Shown here: piece after piece, positions 15,855 to 25,136 of the stretch
Layout of the letters: the number at the start of each line of letters is the position of its first letter
Numbering within the stretch: position 1 is the stretch's first letter
Source: an uncultured Flavobacteriaceae bacterium
GTDB lineage: Bacteria; Bacteroidota; Bacteroidia; Flavobacteriales; Flavobacteriaceae
Direction of reading: 5' to 3'
Assembly: GCA_947500585.1 (NCBI GenBank)
Contig: CANMSN010000005.1
Coordinates: forward strand, 1-64,000
Length of the DNA: 64,000 nucleotides
Position numbers and translations under genes: made by a program
Notes under the pieces: model-generated
What the model was told of the DNA's origin: nothing
Databases searched by the model: none
The model's input: the letters and a program-made list of their open reading frames with translations, nothing else

Positions 15855-18356
15855 CTATCTCAGCTCTTTAATAGCAGGCTGTATGGCCTCTTCAAACTTT
15901 GGTAAGTGCTTAACTAAAAATTGATTCATTTTATCCCAATCATCTTTATTAAATAAGTTAACGCCTTGCAATTCATATTTAACCCGACTCATTTTATGTT
16001 GTGGCAATTCTTCCCATTCAAGAGGTTTTCCAAAAACAGTTTCAATAGACTCTTTTTGGTTAAGCAATTTCTTAAAGTATTTTTTATTTAGTTCTTTACT
16101 AGAAGATATAATTCCTAGTTCAATTCTCACATATTTACTAGTAATCACAAATGTATAATTCAAACCACTAATTCCTGCTCCTGAACTTAACCAATGGTCT
16201 TTAGTTGGATTTACATTGGAAAATAAACCTGTATTTTGAATTAACGGTAATAATTGTTTCCAAAACTCTTTGCGTACACTAAAACGATTTGGCAAATTAC
16301 TACTATCGCTATCAGCATATTTTATTATTAATTCGTCTTCGAGTTCAAATAAATGAAGCAGTTTTTTAATAGTTTGAAACTTAGAATTGCTATGTATATT
16401 TGATTCAATAAAATAGCCATTTTGTAATTCTTGTGGAGCTCTAAAATTTGATACTGTTCTTGTTATTTTAAATATATCTTTCGCTCCTAATAAAAGTTGA
16501 GCATTCTTTTCATACAGTTTTTCAATAACATAAAAATACATTTGAGCAATAGTCTCTTCATCTACCTTTGTATTTTCAAAAATAAAATACTCTAGCTTTT
16601 TATGTGTTGGCGAATCAGCCACAAAAATATTCTGCTCTTCTGTACTATCAGCTACAGGAATAGTAACTTCTGGATATTCCCATATTTTCAAAAAACGGTT
16701 GCAGATCAGATTAAAGCGTTTATTATATTTTTCAACATTCCAATTTTCGATAGATTTAAGATAGTCATTTAACCAAAGACGACTATATTTATATCCTTGT
16801 TCCGCTCCTTGATTATTCATTGTCTTTTTATCTTTAAAAGACTTATTACCTAAAGCTCCATTGTTTCCTGATAAAGTTAAATTAGCTATGGTATTCAAAT
16901 ATTTTTCTTTGAACATAAAGTAATCATCTGAAGTAATATCTGAGCTCCAATCATCATTAGGATTTTGCGGAAAAATATGCTCAATAGTTATATTCTCATT
17001 AGAGGTATCTACATATTCTCTATTGTTAAAATTCTCTAGCAACTCAAACATATAATTTCTATTCTTAGATTGTATGTTGTATAAATCTTTATCTCTTAAA
17101 GCAGACATTAAATCCTCATCTGATGGGAATTTGGCACTCCCTCGCTTCTTTATTAAGGCTAATGCTATGGAGTCATAATAACACTCTGTATCAACCTCCG
17201 AATATAACGCCATGAATATCTTATTCAATGCATTTGTAGGTAGTCCAGTAACAAATCTTCTCCAAACATAGGTTTGTATCAATTTTAAAATCTTGACAAG
17301 TTCCTGGTCTGTAATTATGCCGTTGTCCGCATCTTCAAACACCTGAAGTAAAAAAGGGTAAGCTACATTTATTTCAAGACGAGAAATGTGCTCCAATTCT
17401 CTTTTTACACTATCATTCTGTACAGTTGAAGGGTTTATAAACTTTTTATAATGAGTTGAGAACGACTTTATATTCTCTAACTCTTGATGATATGATTCAT
17501 CTTTAACAGCATATAGCTTTTTAAACTCTAGATATACTTTATTTTTATTTGGTATCTTTTTGTTTCGTAAGGTTAAATAATCTCTTATGTAATCAGAAAC
17601 TAAAGATTTTTGTCTTACCAAGTGTCTTGCATTTTCTTCTATTGGATTCCAAATTTGCTCAAAAACCTTATACTGTTTCTTTGGGTCTAAATCCATTAGG
17701 ATATAATTCCTAATTAAATCAGATTGTGATAAATCTAATCCTGTAGAATTTAAACTTTCAAAAATCCTTTGGGGGTCATCCTTCCCTCTTTCTAAAGATA
17801 TTTCAACAAAAATCAATCTTCTTAATCCGTTTAAAATAGTGTCGAAACTTTCTTGAGTAATAAATGTTTTAAAGTAATTAAAGTTCTCAATAACATTAGA
17901 GTATTTATCAAACTCCTTTTCTGTCCCATTCATAATAGCTTTAAAAGCTATTGAATTAGTATCTGTTTGCTTTAATTTTAATTTGTTTGACTCCTGCTGA
18001 ACATATTGATTTGTTAAAAACATATTATACAACTTATCTGAAGTTTGTTGCATATTGTTCTCTTTTGCAAAACGATAAAGTGCCACATGTAAAATACTAA
18101 TCGTGGTAAGGCGTTGTTGTCCGTCTATTATTACTAACTCTTTTACTTCATTAGTACTATAAATACCCTCATGAATGAAAACTATACTACCTATAAAATG
18201 CGTACCTCTATTTTCAGTCTCTACAGCAACAATGTCATTTAAAAGCTCTTTACATTCACTATTTGTCCAATCATAATTACGCTGATAAACAGGTATTATA
18301 AACTGTACGTTTTGTGCTTGTAAAAAATTAATAATGGGTAGTTCGTTTGCTTTCAT
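15855..18356 (-). CDS. DUF262-DUF1524-DUF4268 protein (GmrSD-type nuclease)
   Basis: 833 residues. The N-terminal DUF262 (ParB/Srx-like, GmrS) shows FIIPVYQRNYDW (19-30), IDGQQRLTT (77-85) and FESLNSTGLDLSQSDLIRNY (199-218). The DUF1524 HNH domain (GmrD) follows: IEHIFPQNPNDDW with His460, NLTLSGNNGALGNKSF and Lys510. The C-terminal 140 residues (from FSVRKEFWKQLLPLI) match DUF4268. GmrSD enzymes are type IV restriction systems that use NTPs to cut modified DNA; DUF262 proteins with extra domains occur in many defence operons. It is fourth of five genes after the nuclease-methylase, HsdS and AbiC-like genes, 28 bases after the latter. All key residues look intact. Confidence 0.85.
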   Translation of the reverse strand: MKANELPIINFLQAQNVQFIIPVYQRNYDWTNSECKELLNDIVAVETENRGTHFIGSIVFIHEGIYSTNEVKELVIIDGQQRLTTISILHVALYRFAKENNMQQTSDKLYNMFLTNQYVQQESNKLKLKQTDTNSIAFKAIMNGTEKEFDKYSNVIENFNYFKTFITQESFDTILNGLRRLIFVEISLERGKDDPQRIFESLNSTGLDLSQSDLIRNYILMDLDPKKQYKVFEQIWNPIEENARHLVRQKSLVSDYIRDYLTLRNKKIPNKNKVYLEFKKLYAVKDESYHQELENIKSFSTHYKKFINPSTVQNDSVKRELEHISRLEINVAYPFLLQVFEDADNGIITDQELVKILKLIQTYVWRRFVTGLPTNALNKIFMALYSEVDTECYYDSIALALIKKRGSAKFPSDEDLMSALRDKDLYNIQSKNRNYMFELLENFNNREYVDTSNENITIEHIFPQNPNDDWSSDITSDDYFMFKEKYLNTIANLTLSGNNGALGNKSFKDKKTMNNQGAEQGYKYSRLWLNDYLKSIENWNVEKYNKRFNLICNRFLKIWEYPEVTIPVADSTEEQNIFVADSPTHKKLEYFIFENTKVDEETIAQMYFYVIEKLYEKNAQLLLGAKDIFKITRTVSNFRAPQELQNGYFIESNIHSNSKFQTIKKLLHLFELEDELIIKYADSDSSNLPNRFSVRKEFWKQLLPLIQNTGLFSNVNPTKDHWLSSGAGISGLNYTFVITSKYVRIELGIISSSKELNKKYFKKLLNQKESIETVFGKPLEWEELPQHKMSRVKYELQGVNLFNKDDWDKMNQFLVKHLPKFEEAIQPAIKELR

Positions 18357-18384
18357 ATTTTTAAGAGACTCTATATTAATAAGA

Positions 18385-19455
18385 TTACATTATTTTATTT
18401 TCTATTGATTCTTTTATTTCAATAAGCTCATTTAAGTTTTTATTACCTTCATTAAAGTAACTGGTAAATTGTTTTTCAATATCTCCTGCATATTGCTTAC
18501 TATATGTTTCTACTTCCCATATTTTTTTCCTAATATTTGAAGCCATTTCTACTAACTTTCTACTACCTAAATCATCAAAACCCATTTCATTTCTAATCAC
18601 CATAGCAGCTTCTATAAAAGGCATTAATAATGCATCAGAAATATGCCTAAAATCAGGAACTTCTCCTCTATGTTGAACTTCTTCTAAATAGGCATAATGA
18701 GCTGGGGTATATTCATTTGCTATATGTGACCAAGGATGATTTAAATAATCTTCTGCTCCATACTTTTTTTTGTAATCATCTACTAGATTTGATATACCAT
18801 TTAAAAATTGCTGCATATCTTTTGATATTAACTTTAGCGTTTTAACCTTATCATTAATATGTAATTGATATTTCTTTTTTAAATCTTTAAATGCTTCATT
18901 ATAAAATTCCGCTAATTCATATAGGTTATTGAATAGTTTTTGCCAGTCCTCAGTTGAATTTTTATAAAATGACTGAAAAGCTTTAAAGTTTGACAAGACA
19001 TCCATTTCTACAACTCTTTCAAAGTTTTTATTAGCATTAAAGTATATCGTGTTCATATCAGCAGGTTTATTTTGTTCTGCTTTATAAAACACTTCCATCC
19101 TTTTTCCGTGGGAGATAATATCCTTTTGTAAGGTTCCTAAATAATTTATTAATAAAAGTAAACGGTCTTTTAAATCTTGCTTTTTGTCATTTTCGGTTTC
19201 TTGTTTTTCTATTAAGATTTGCTCTCGTTGTTCATAAACTTGATATAAAACAAATAGGATTGATAAAAAAGCTAAAATACCACCAATAAGGGAGCCATAA
19301 GCCGAAATAATGTGGTCTTTTGTATTAAAATCAACGTCAAAAGGTTTCCAATTATCGGTTTCGTAGATAGCTTGAACTGTAAGAAATATAATTAAAGCTA
19401 TAGTAACCCCAAAAACGGCTTTAATAATTCTTTTATATTTCTTTAGTAAATCCAT
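18385..19455 (-). CDS. Membrane protein resembling phage abortive infection AbiC-type proteins
   Basis: 356 residues. Two transmembrane helices near the N-terminus (about 10-31 and 48-70, the second with the YGSLIGGILAFLSILFVLYQ pattern typical of putative AbiC proteins) are followed by a coiled coil (about 72-105) and a long helical cytosolic domain. Family proteins are linked to abortive infection; the mechanism is not known. The start codon overlaps the hsdS stop (TAATG), showing coupling to the restriction-modification genes. Confidence 0.65.
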   Translation of the reverse strand: MDLLKKYKRIIKAVFGVTIALIIFLTVQAIYETDNWKPFDVDFNTKDHIISAYGSLIGGILAFLSILFVLYQVYEQREQILIEKQETENDKKQDLKDRLLLLINYLGTLQKDIISHGKRMEVFYKAEQNKPADMNTIYFNANKNFERVVEMDVLSNFKAFQSFYKNSTEDWQKLFNNLYELAEFYNEAFKDLKKKYQLHINDKVKTLKLISKDMQQFLNGISNLVDDYKKKYGAEDYLNHPWSHIANEYTPAHYAYLEEVQHRGEVPDFRHISDALLMPFIEAAMVIRNEMGFDDLGSRKLVEMASNIRKKIWEVETYSKQYAGDIEKQFTSYFNEGNKNLNELIEIKESIENKIM

Positions 19456-20879
19456 TAGTCAGCAACAGTTTCATACTTATTAATGAACTCTAAAGCGATT
19501 TTTTCACTTTCTTCAATAGCAATTTCCACGGCTTTTTTTGCAACCTCTAGTAAATGTTCATTTTGCTTTTTCAAAATGAAACTTTCATTTATGAGATTAG
19601 TAATTTGTTTCTGTCTATTAGAGTTGATTATTGGGATTATAAATTTATCTATATCCTTTGGGTAAAGCTCAGCTTGAGCACTTCCTGCACTTAGTTTTTC
19701 TGTTTGCAACCTTCCAACTAGGGAGTTCATTACAAATCCCACATAAATAGAATTAAATCCTTCTTTTAGTCTTAAGATATTTACATGATTACTTGCTAGA
19801 GCTTTTTTCTTTTTGAGATATACTTGTGTTCTACCAATATTTGCACCTGTAGTATAAGTTAGAATATCATTTTTGTAAACTCTAGCTCTTTCTTGTTCAT
19901 TCCAGTAAATCAATGAAGTTTTCTCAAAATTATTATAATCTAAAGTATCATCTAATATATGTTTACTGTTAATTATATCTAACCCTCCATCTTCAATATA
20001 CTTAGGTTGCAACCCTCTATAGTTATCAGTCCTAATGTCAATTATCATCTTATAATCTCCAAACTTTTTGATTGCTAGCTCTAACTGGTCATATTTAGGT
20101 TGATAATATTCAGCATCTAACCTACCACTATCAACAAAACTTTCTTGAAAGCATTTTATATTTATAGTTTCTTGGTTTGGCTTAAAGTCTGCTAGTCCTA
20201 TTTCCTGCAATAATAAGTTCTCTGCTTGTTTAAAAGTTCTCTTCGAGTTACTTATTTTATTTGCTGCTTTAAGCAACAGATTTTCTATTTCTTTTTGAAA
20301 ATCATTTGAAACATTTGGTATGTGAAAATTGCGTATTACACTATAATCAAGAGCGGGTCTAGTAACTCCAACAATATTTTTATCACTTTGTAGTTTACCG
20401 AATTTTGAATTTAAAAAAGTAGAAAGAAAATAAGGGTTTAATTTATCATTTAGAGTTATTTTGACAGAATGCTGATTAATATTAGCTCCTTCCAATTCTT
20501 CATTTACAGTAGCACTTTTACCATAAGAAACACCTGTTATAGTTAAAAGAACATCTTTTGATTTAAGTCTACTTCTCTTAATTTCTTCATCCTGTTTATT
20601 ATTTATATAAACAACATCTTTTAAATTAAAATAATTTTGCATTATATTCTGAACCCTCAAAAAAGGAATACCTTCAAGTTCATAATTAGCTCCTAGGGGG
20701 GTTGCTCCTCCAGATATATGCTCAATGTAATTTGAAAGGTTTTTGAAGCCTTTTCTCTTAATTATTTCAAGGTTTTTTAAATATCTTTTTTGCAAATATT
20801 CACTATCAAATCTTAAGGTATGATTTTCAAATTCTAATTTATTTTTATTAATAACACTTATTTCTAGCCCTTCCAACAA
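19455..20879 (-). CDS. Restriction-modification specificity subunit (HsdS-like)
   Basis: 474 residues with two target recognition domains: first about 35-190 (HISGGATPLGANYELEGIPF, then SVIRNFHIPNV and a helical spacer), second about 225-440 (NYRGLQPKYIEDGGLDIINS, then KDIDKFIIPI and a helical spacer). Two TRDs predict a bipartite recognition site. The start is uncertain. The open frame continues upstream with no ATG (codons for NETRYRE precede the TTG at 20879), so a TTG start or a disturbed 5' end are both possible. It follows the nuclease-methylase by 29 bases and overlaps the AbiC-like gene. Confidence 0.88.
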   Translation of the reverse strand: MLEGLEISVINKNKLEFENHTLRFDSEYLQKRYLKNLEIIKRKGFKNLSNYIEHISGGATPLGANYELEGIPFLRVQNIMQNYFNLKDVVYINNKQDEEIKRSRLKSKDVLLTITGVSYGKSATVNEELEGANINQHSVKITLNDKLNPYFLSTFLNSKFGKLQSDKNIVGVTRPALDYSVIRNFHIPNVSNDFQKEIENLLLKAANKISNSKRTFKQAENLLLQEIGLADFKPNQETINIKCFQESFVDSGRLDAEYYQPKYDQLELAIKKFGDYKMIIDIRTDNYRGLQPKYIEDGGLDIINSKHILDDTLDYNNFEKTSLIYWNEQERARVYKNDILTYTTGANIGRTQVYLKKKKALASNHVNILRLKEGFNSIYVGFVMNSLVGRLQTEKLSAGSAQAELYPKDIDKFIIPIINSNRQKQITNLINESFILKKQNEHLLEVAKKAVEIAIEESEKIALEFINKYETVAD

Positions 20880-20908
20880 TTCCCTATAACGGGTTTCATT
20901 AAAAGGGC

Positions 20909-22921
20909 TTAGTCCTTTCCCACAAATGACAGCTTCTCTTTCTTAGCAAATTCCAAAAAGGCTTCTGCAATTCCGTCTTGCGTCAAATTATCATGATTAA
21001 ATAAATCATGTTTGACTATTAAGTGATCGTGTTCATCCAACTTTGGTGTTCCATCTTCATTTAAAACAAATATCTTGTCTCCGCTAGTGTCTTTGCTAGG
21101 TTCTTGCATAGTCGCAAAAAAGATTGGGTAATCTTCTTTTTTAGGGCACAATTTGTCATCCCATTTTTGAACTAATAATACAGACGTTTTTGTTCCTGTA
21201 TGCGGTTTAAAAAAGTTTCCGTGAAAACCAACAACTGCCAAAATTCTACAACGTTCGGCTATAAAATCTCTTATGTGCTTATCAGTACTATTATTAAACC
21301 TTCCTTGTGGTAAAACTACAGCCATTCTGCCACCATCCTTTAGGAAATCTAAATTACGTTCGATAAATAAAATATCTCGCCCTACTTTTGTTTGTGCTTT
21401 TCCATTTGGCTTTGTTCCAAAACCATATTTGGCTAATATTCTGGTTTCTTTAATATCTCCAGCAAATGGTGGATTAGCCATTAAAATATCAAACTCAAAA
21501 TCACGGTTCACATAAGAGGCGTTTTCTTTTGTTTCCGTTTTTATTTTTCTGTGCTTTTTTAGGTTTTTCCAACCTTCACTATACGTATCTCTCCAAAGCT
21601 CATCTTCTTTGTATTTATCTCTCCAACGCTCATAATCCAATGTGTTTAAATGTAAAACATTGGTTTCTCCGTCTCCTGCAATTAGATTTAATGTTCTCCC
21701 AACTCTTACTGCTTTCTCATCAAAATCTATAGCAAAAACTTTATCACGAACATATTTACTATAACGTCCTGTTTTCTTTTGGGCAGAAAACAAGTGACTA
21801 ATTTCTTTTCCTTCGTCTTCTATAATTTGTCTCCAAACATGAAAAATAGAGTGTACAGGAAAACCACAACTTCCTGCTGCTGTATCTATAATAGTTTCAT
21901 GTTCTTGCGGATTCAACATTTTTACACACATATCAATACCATATCGAGGGGTAAAATATTGTCCTTTTTCTCCTTTACTGCTTTTGCTCATTAAATACTC
22001 AAAAGCTTCATCAACCACATCAAGATTTGAATTGAAGAGTTTTATTCCTTCTAAAGATGAAACGCAAATTGCAAGATGAGAAGGGGAAAGCATCATTTTT
22101 GCATCTTCTGTAAATACACCCTCCCATTTATCTTTAGCTCTATTAAAAATGTCTTGCATTTTTTCTTTAAGCTCAGATTCTGTTTCTCCGTAATTTCTAA
22201 ATTCTAAAGCTCTATCTTCATCATCTCCACTTTCCATTTCATCATAGAGTTTAGAGAAAATGAGTTTAAAGACTTCCTCAAAAACATCTACACCCGCATT
22301 GGCTAATACTTCATCTTCCATTTCCAAAATCTTGTCTTTTAAAGATTTCTTTTTGGTAACGAGTTCATCATTTTCAATTAGGTCATTAATTGTCCATTTT
22401 TCACTTAGTATTTCTTTAAGTGTTTGGTTAGACTTTGGAATATTTGGAATATCTTTAAAATAGTTAGGGTCTCTTCTATTATAAAATGATATAGATTCGC
22501 CGTTACTCCAAATACCAATTGGAGCGCCAGTGGCATTACAATAAGATTTTAACTGCTCTTTTCCATCTTTTAGTTTTGGTTTTTTAAGCTCGACCATAAT
22601 ATAAACGGCTCTTGTATCGTCTTTATCAAAAATGACAATATCTGCTCGCTTTTTTTCACGCCCAAAACTTACTGAATGTTCAATCTCCATTCTTTCAAAT
22701 GGGTAATTATATTGATCATTTAAAACCATTAAATATAATTGTCTTACAACTTCTTCTGGTTTCAACTGAATATCCTTTTTACGCACAAGACAATTAACAA
22801 ATGGACTTTGTTTTCCTCTAACTTCTTTTATAAAAATGCTTTTTTCTAAGCGTTTTATTTGTTCTGGCTGAAACTGCGTTAATTTATAGTTGGAATCTTT
22901 TAATATTTCGTTGAGTGTCAT
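20909..22921 (-). CDS. Nuclease-methyltransferase fusion (BcgI-like, type I HsdM-related)
   Basis: 670 residues. The N-terminal 150 residues are an HsdR_N-type PD-(D/E)xK nuclease: Asp94 (RADIVIF), Glu111-x-Lys113 (VELKK) and the Q123xxxY127 motif. After a helical linker, residues about 290-660 form an N6-adenine methylase of HsdM type: GEKGQYFTPR (317-326), AdoMet motif DTAAGSCGF (346-354) and NPPF (483-486). No separate HsdR helicase-translocase gene is present in the operon or window. Nuclease plus methylase in one chain with a separate S subunit is the BcgI (type IIB/IIG) layout. First gene of the five-gene defence operon. Confidence 0.85.
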   Translation of the reverse strand: MTLNEILKDSNYKLTQFQPEQIKRLEKSIFIKEVRGKQSPFVNCLVRKKDIQLKPEEVVRQLYLMVLNDQYNYPFERMEIEHSVSFGREKKRADIVIFDKDDTRAVYIMVELKKPKLKDGKEQLKSYCNATGAPIGIWSNGESISFYNRRDPNYFKDIPNIPKSNQTLKEILSEKWTINDLIENDELVTKKKSLKDKILEMEDEVLANAGVDVFEEVFKLIFSKLYDEMESGDDEDRALEFRNYGETESELKEKMQDIFNRAKDKWEGVFTEDAKMMLSPSHLAICVSSLEGIKLFNSNLDVVDEAFEYLMSKSSKGEKGQYFTPRYGIDMCVKMLNPQEHETIIDTAAGSCGFPVHSIFHVWRQIIEDEGKEISHLFSAQKKTGRYSKYVRDKVFAIDFDEKAVRVGRTLNLIAGDGETNVLHLNTLDYERWRDKYKEDELWRDTYSEGWKNLKKHRKIKTETKENASYVNRDFEFDILMANPPFAGDIKETRILAKYGFGTKPNGKAQTKVGRDILFIERNLDFLKDGGRMAVVLPQGRFNNSTDKHIRDFIAERCRILAVVGFHGNFFKPHTGTKTSVLLVQKWDDKLCPKKEDYPIFFATMQEPSKDTSGDKIFVLNEDGTPKLDEHDHLIVKHDLFNHDNLTQDGIAEAFLEFAKKEKLSFVGKD

Positions 22922-23078
22922 ATACTTAATGTCTGGTTGTAAGAATCCTTAAAAATATGAATCTTTTTGTAGGAAACATGATGTTTCTATGAAAATAAAC
23001 TTAAACAAACGTTTAGAATATTTGAGCTAAATTTAATGTTACAAATTTTGAAAATAGTTTTAGAATCAGCTATACTTT

Positions 23079-25136
23079 TTAGTTCGGTTTTGAAGAAGTT
23101 CCATTTCTTCCCAATATGAAAAAAGAATATCCTAATTGAATTTGGCTGAAATTATTTGCAGAATAACCCATTTCATGATTTAGTCTCCATCTTAAAAACA
23201 ACTGACCTTTTTCTCCGACATCTACATAACCTTTAAATTCAAATTCATTTACCCAATTAGATACTTTCCTTCTGAATCCAGTAACTGGGTTTGCAGTACT
23301 TTTAAAGTCAATTTTATCACTAGTTAAATATACAAATTTAGGTCTCCACATAGCATAAACGCCATAGCGTTCTTCGGGCAATAAGTGCATCTTAACTTCA
23401 GGGTAAAATGTCCAAAAGCTAACCGAATACTCTTCTGGTTTCAGGCTATCAGAACCAACAGTTTTTATACTATCCTGTATAGCTGTTCTGTTAAATCTAA
23501 ATCCTCCATTAATATGAAATTGGTGTTTTAAATCAGGATTATCAATCAATAGAAAATTGGTATCCTGCCCTATGAACCAAGTTCTAAAATTTAATAAATC
23601 TACTGGATTAGTGTATCGTTTAGAATCAATAACAATTGAGTTATCAACTAAAGTTACTTCTGTGTCAATTCGTTCAGGATTAAGACGCCTTTGTTTGTCT
23701 TCAATCTTTGTAATTCCACCTTCTATTTCCGAGTATTGAATCCATCCATAACCACCGAATAACCAATCAAATACCTTTGTGTCATGTCTTCTGGTATTTA
23801 TATTGAAATGTTTAGATAGTTCAAATTGAATTAATCCGTTTGGCGCATCTGCATCAAATCCTTCAAAATCACTAAAAACTTCAACTTCTAGGATTTTACG
23901 TGTTTCTTCTTTAGTTAGTGTTAATTTATCCCCACCTGTAACTGTGATTTTTTGATCCATTGGGCTAAAATCTCGGGTAAGCTTATTTACACTGTAATTA
24001 TAATTAATCAGATCATCCATTTTAATGAATAACTTATCCTTTAATTTATCCCTATACACTTTTAATTCTTTGCCTAGAGTAACAATATCTGTGTCTACAG
24101 AATAGTCTTTATCTGATTGATTTATATATAGTGAAACATTGTCCAACCTTTTATAATTCTCTCTGCTAGTAAAGCCAATACCATATTTGTTTGAAAAGAG
24201 AATTGAAGACTTGTTCTTTAAGAATGATGGAATTAATTCACAATTGTATTTCTTTTTGTTTTTATCATCGCAATTAAAATATCCTTGTACTTTAATTACC
24301 TCAAGAAAGCCTTTAGAAAATTCAAACTCGACTTCGTCTACAACGAAATAAGTGAAAGGTGCCTTGGACTTAGTGTCTAATCGTTTCTTTAAATAAGCTT
24401 TGATATATTTTTTTTCTGCCTTATCAAATTCTGCATCTTTAGATAACAAACTTATAGTTTTTGCCTTAGCTCTGGCTTCTTTTGTAGCAATGTCATCACT
24501 TGATGTATTTATAGTTTGATATTGTGACAAACAAATATGTTTAGATAGTTCAATGATCTTATTGATATTAGCGCTATACCCTTTCTTAATTAGATTATCA
24601 ATATCTATCAACTTAGACTCAAATTCTTTTTTAGCTTTGTTTATAAAATCTTTTTCAATTTCTTTTACTCCTTTTTTTGTGATTAATGATTCTATTATAA
24701 TTTTATTTAGATACACAGGAATAGTCTTACTTACCTTTAACACACCCGTTTTTGGCTTAAAATCCAAATTGTCCAATACTCTTAAATTATTCGCAAAACT
24801 ATAATAAATACTTTCGGCTTCTTGATCTATTCGTAATAAAGAATCTGAATTATCTTTTTTATCTTCAGTGGTTGTTGAGAGACCTAATAGTTTAGAAACC
24901 TTTGTTCTAAATTGCTTTTTAAAATCAAAAAAGCTCCCAACAGAGCTTCCTATTGTAAATTCTTCAGGATCCTCTGAACCCACTTTAGAAAGTTTAATTT
25001 TGTACTTATTGTCAGTTTTAGTGATTTCAATTTCAATTCTTTCTTTACCTACTACAAAGTAATCTGTTAAGTTAGTTTGAGCGTATGTTAGTTGAAAGGC
25101 AAAAAGAAATAAAACTATTTTTAGAATGGTTTTCAT
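23079..25136 (-). CDS. Large secreted/outer-membrane protein of unknown function
   Basis: 685 residues with a clear Sec signal (MKTILKIVLFLFAFQLTYAQ). The N-terminal half is soluble, mixed alpha/beta. The last 300 residues are rich in alternating strands with aromatic girdles and end in SQIQLGYSFFILG, the look of an outer-membrane beta-barrel. No family is recognised. It is unusual cargo beside a restriction operon, since surface proteins on small elements may serve exclusion, phage-receptor masking or export. It is co-directional with the defence genes, with a 157-base gap before the nuclease-methylase. Confidence 0.6.
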   Translation of the reverse strand: MKTILKIVLFLFAFQLTYAQTNLTDYFVVGKERIEIEITKTDNKYKIKLSKVGSEDPEEFTIGSSVGSFFDFKKQFRTKVSKLLGLSTTTEDKKDNSDSLLRIDQEAESIYYSFANNLRVLDNLDFKPKTGVLKVSKTIPVYLNKIIIESLITKKGVKEIEKDFINKAKKEFESKLIDIDNLIKKGYSANINKIIELSKHICLSQYQTINTSSDDIATKEARAKAKTISLLSKDAEFDKAEKKYIKAYLKKRLDTKSKAPFTYFVVDEVEFEFSKGFLEVIKVQGYFNCDDKNKKKYNCELIPSFLKNKSSILFSNKYGIGFTSRENYKRLDNVSLYINQSDKDYSVDTDIVTLGKELKVYRDKLKDKLFIKMDDLINYNYSVNKLTRDFSPMDQKITVTGGDKLTLTKEETRKILEVEVFSDFEGFDADAPNGLIQFELSKHFNINTRRHDTKVFDWLFGGYGWIQYSEIEGGITKIEDKQRRLNPERIDTEVTLVDNSIVIDSKRYTNPVDLLNFRTWFIGQDTNFLLIDNPDLKHQFHINGGFRFNRTAIQDSIKTVGSDSLKPEEYSVSFWTFYPEVKMHLLPEERYGVYAMWRPKFVYLTSDKIDFKSTANPVTGFRRKVSNWVNEFEFKGYVDVGEKGQLFLRWRLNHEMGYSANNFSQIQLGYSFFILGRNGTSSKPN

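Noticed and set aside
18385-22921. Standard type I restriction-modification system
   Set aside because: No HsdR helicase-translocase gene is present; the nuclease domain is fused to the methylase instead.
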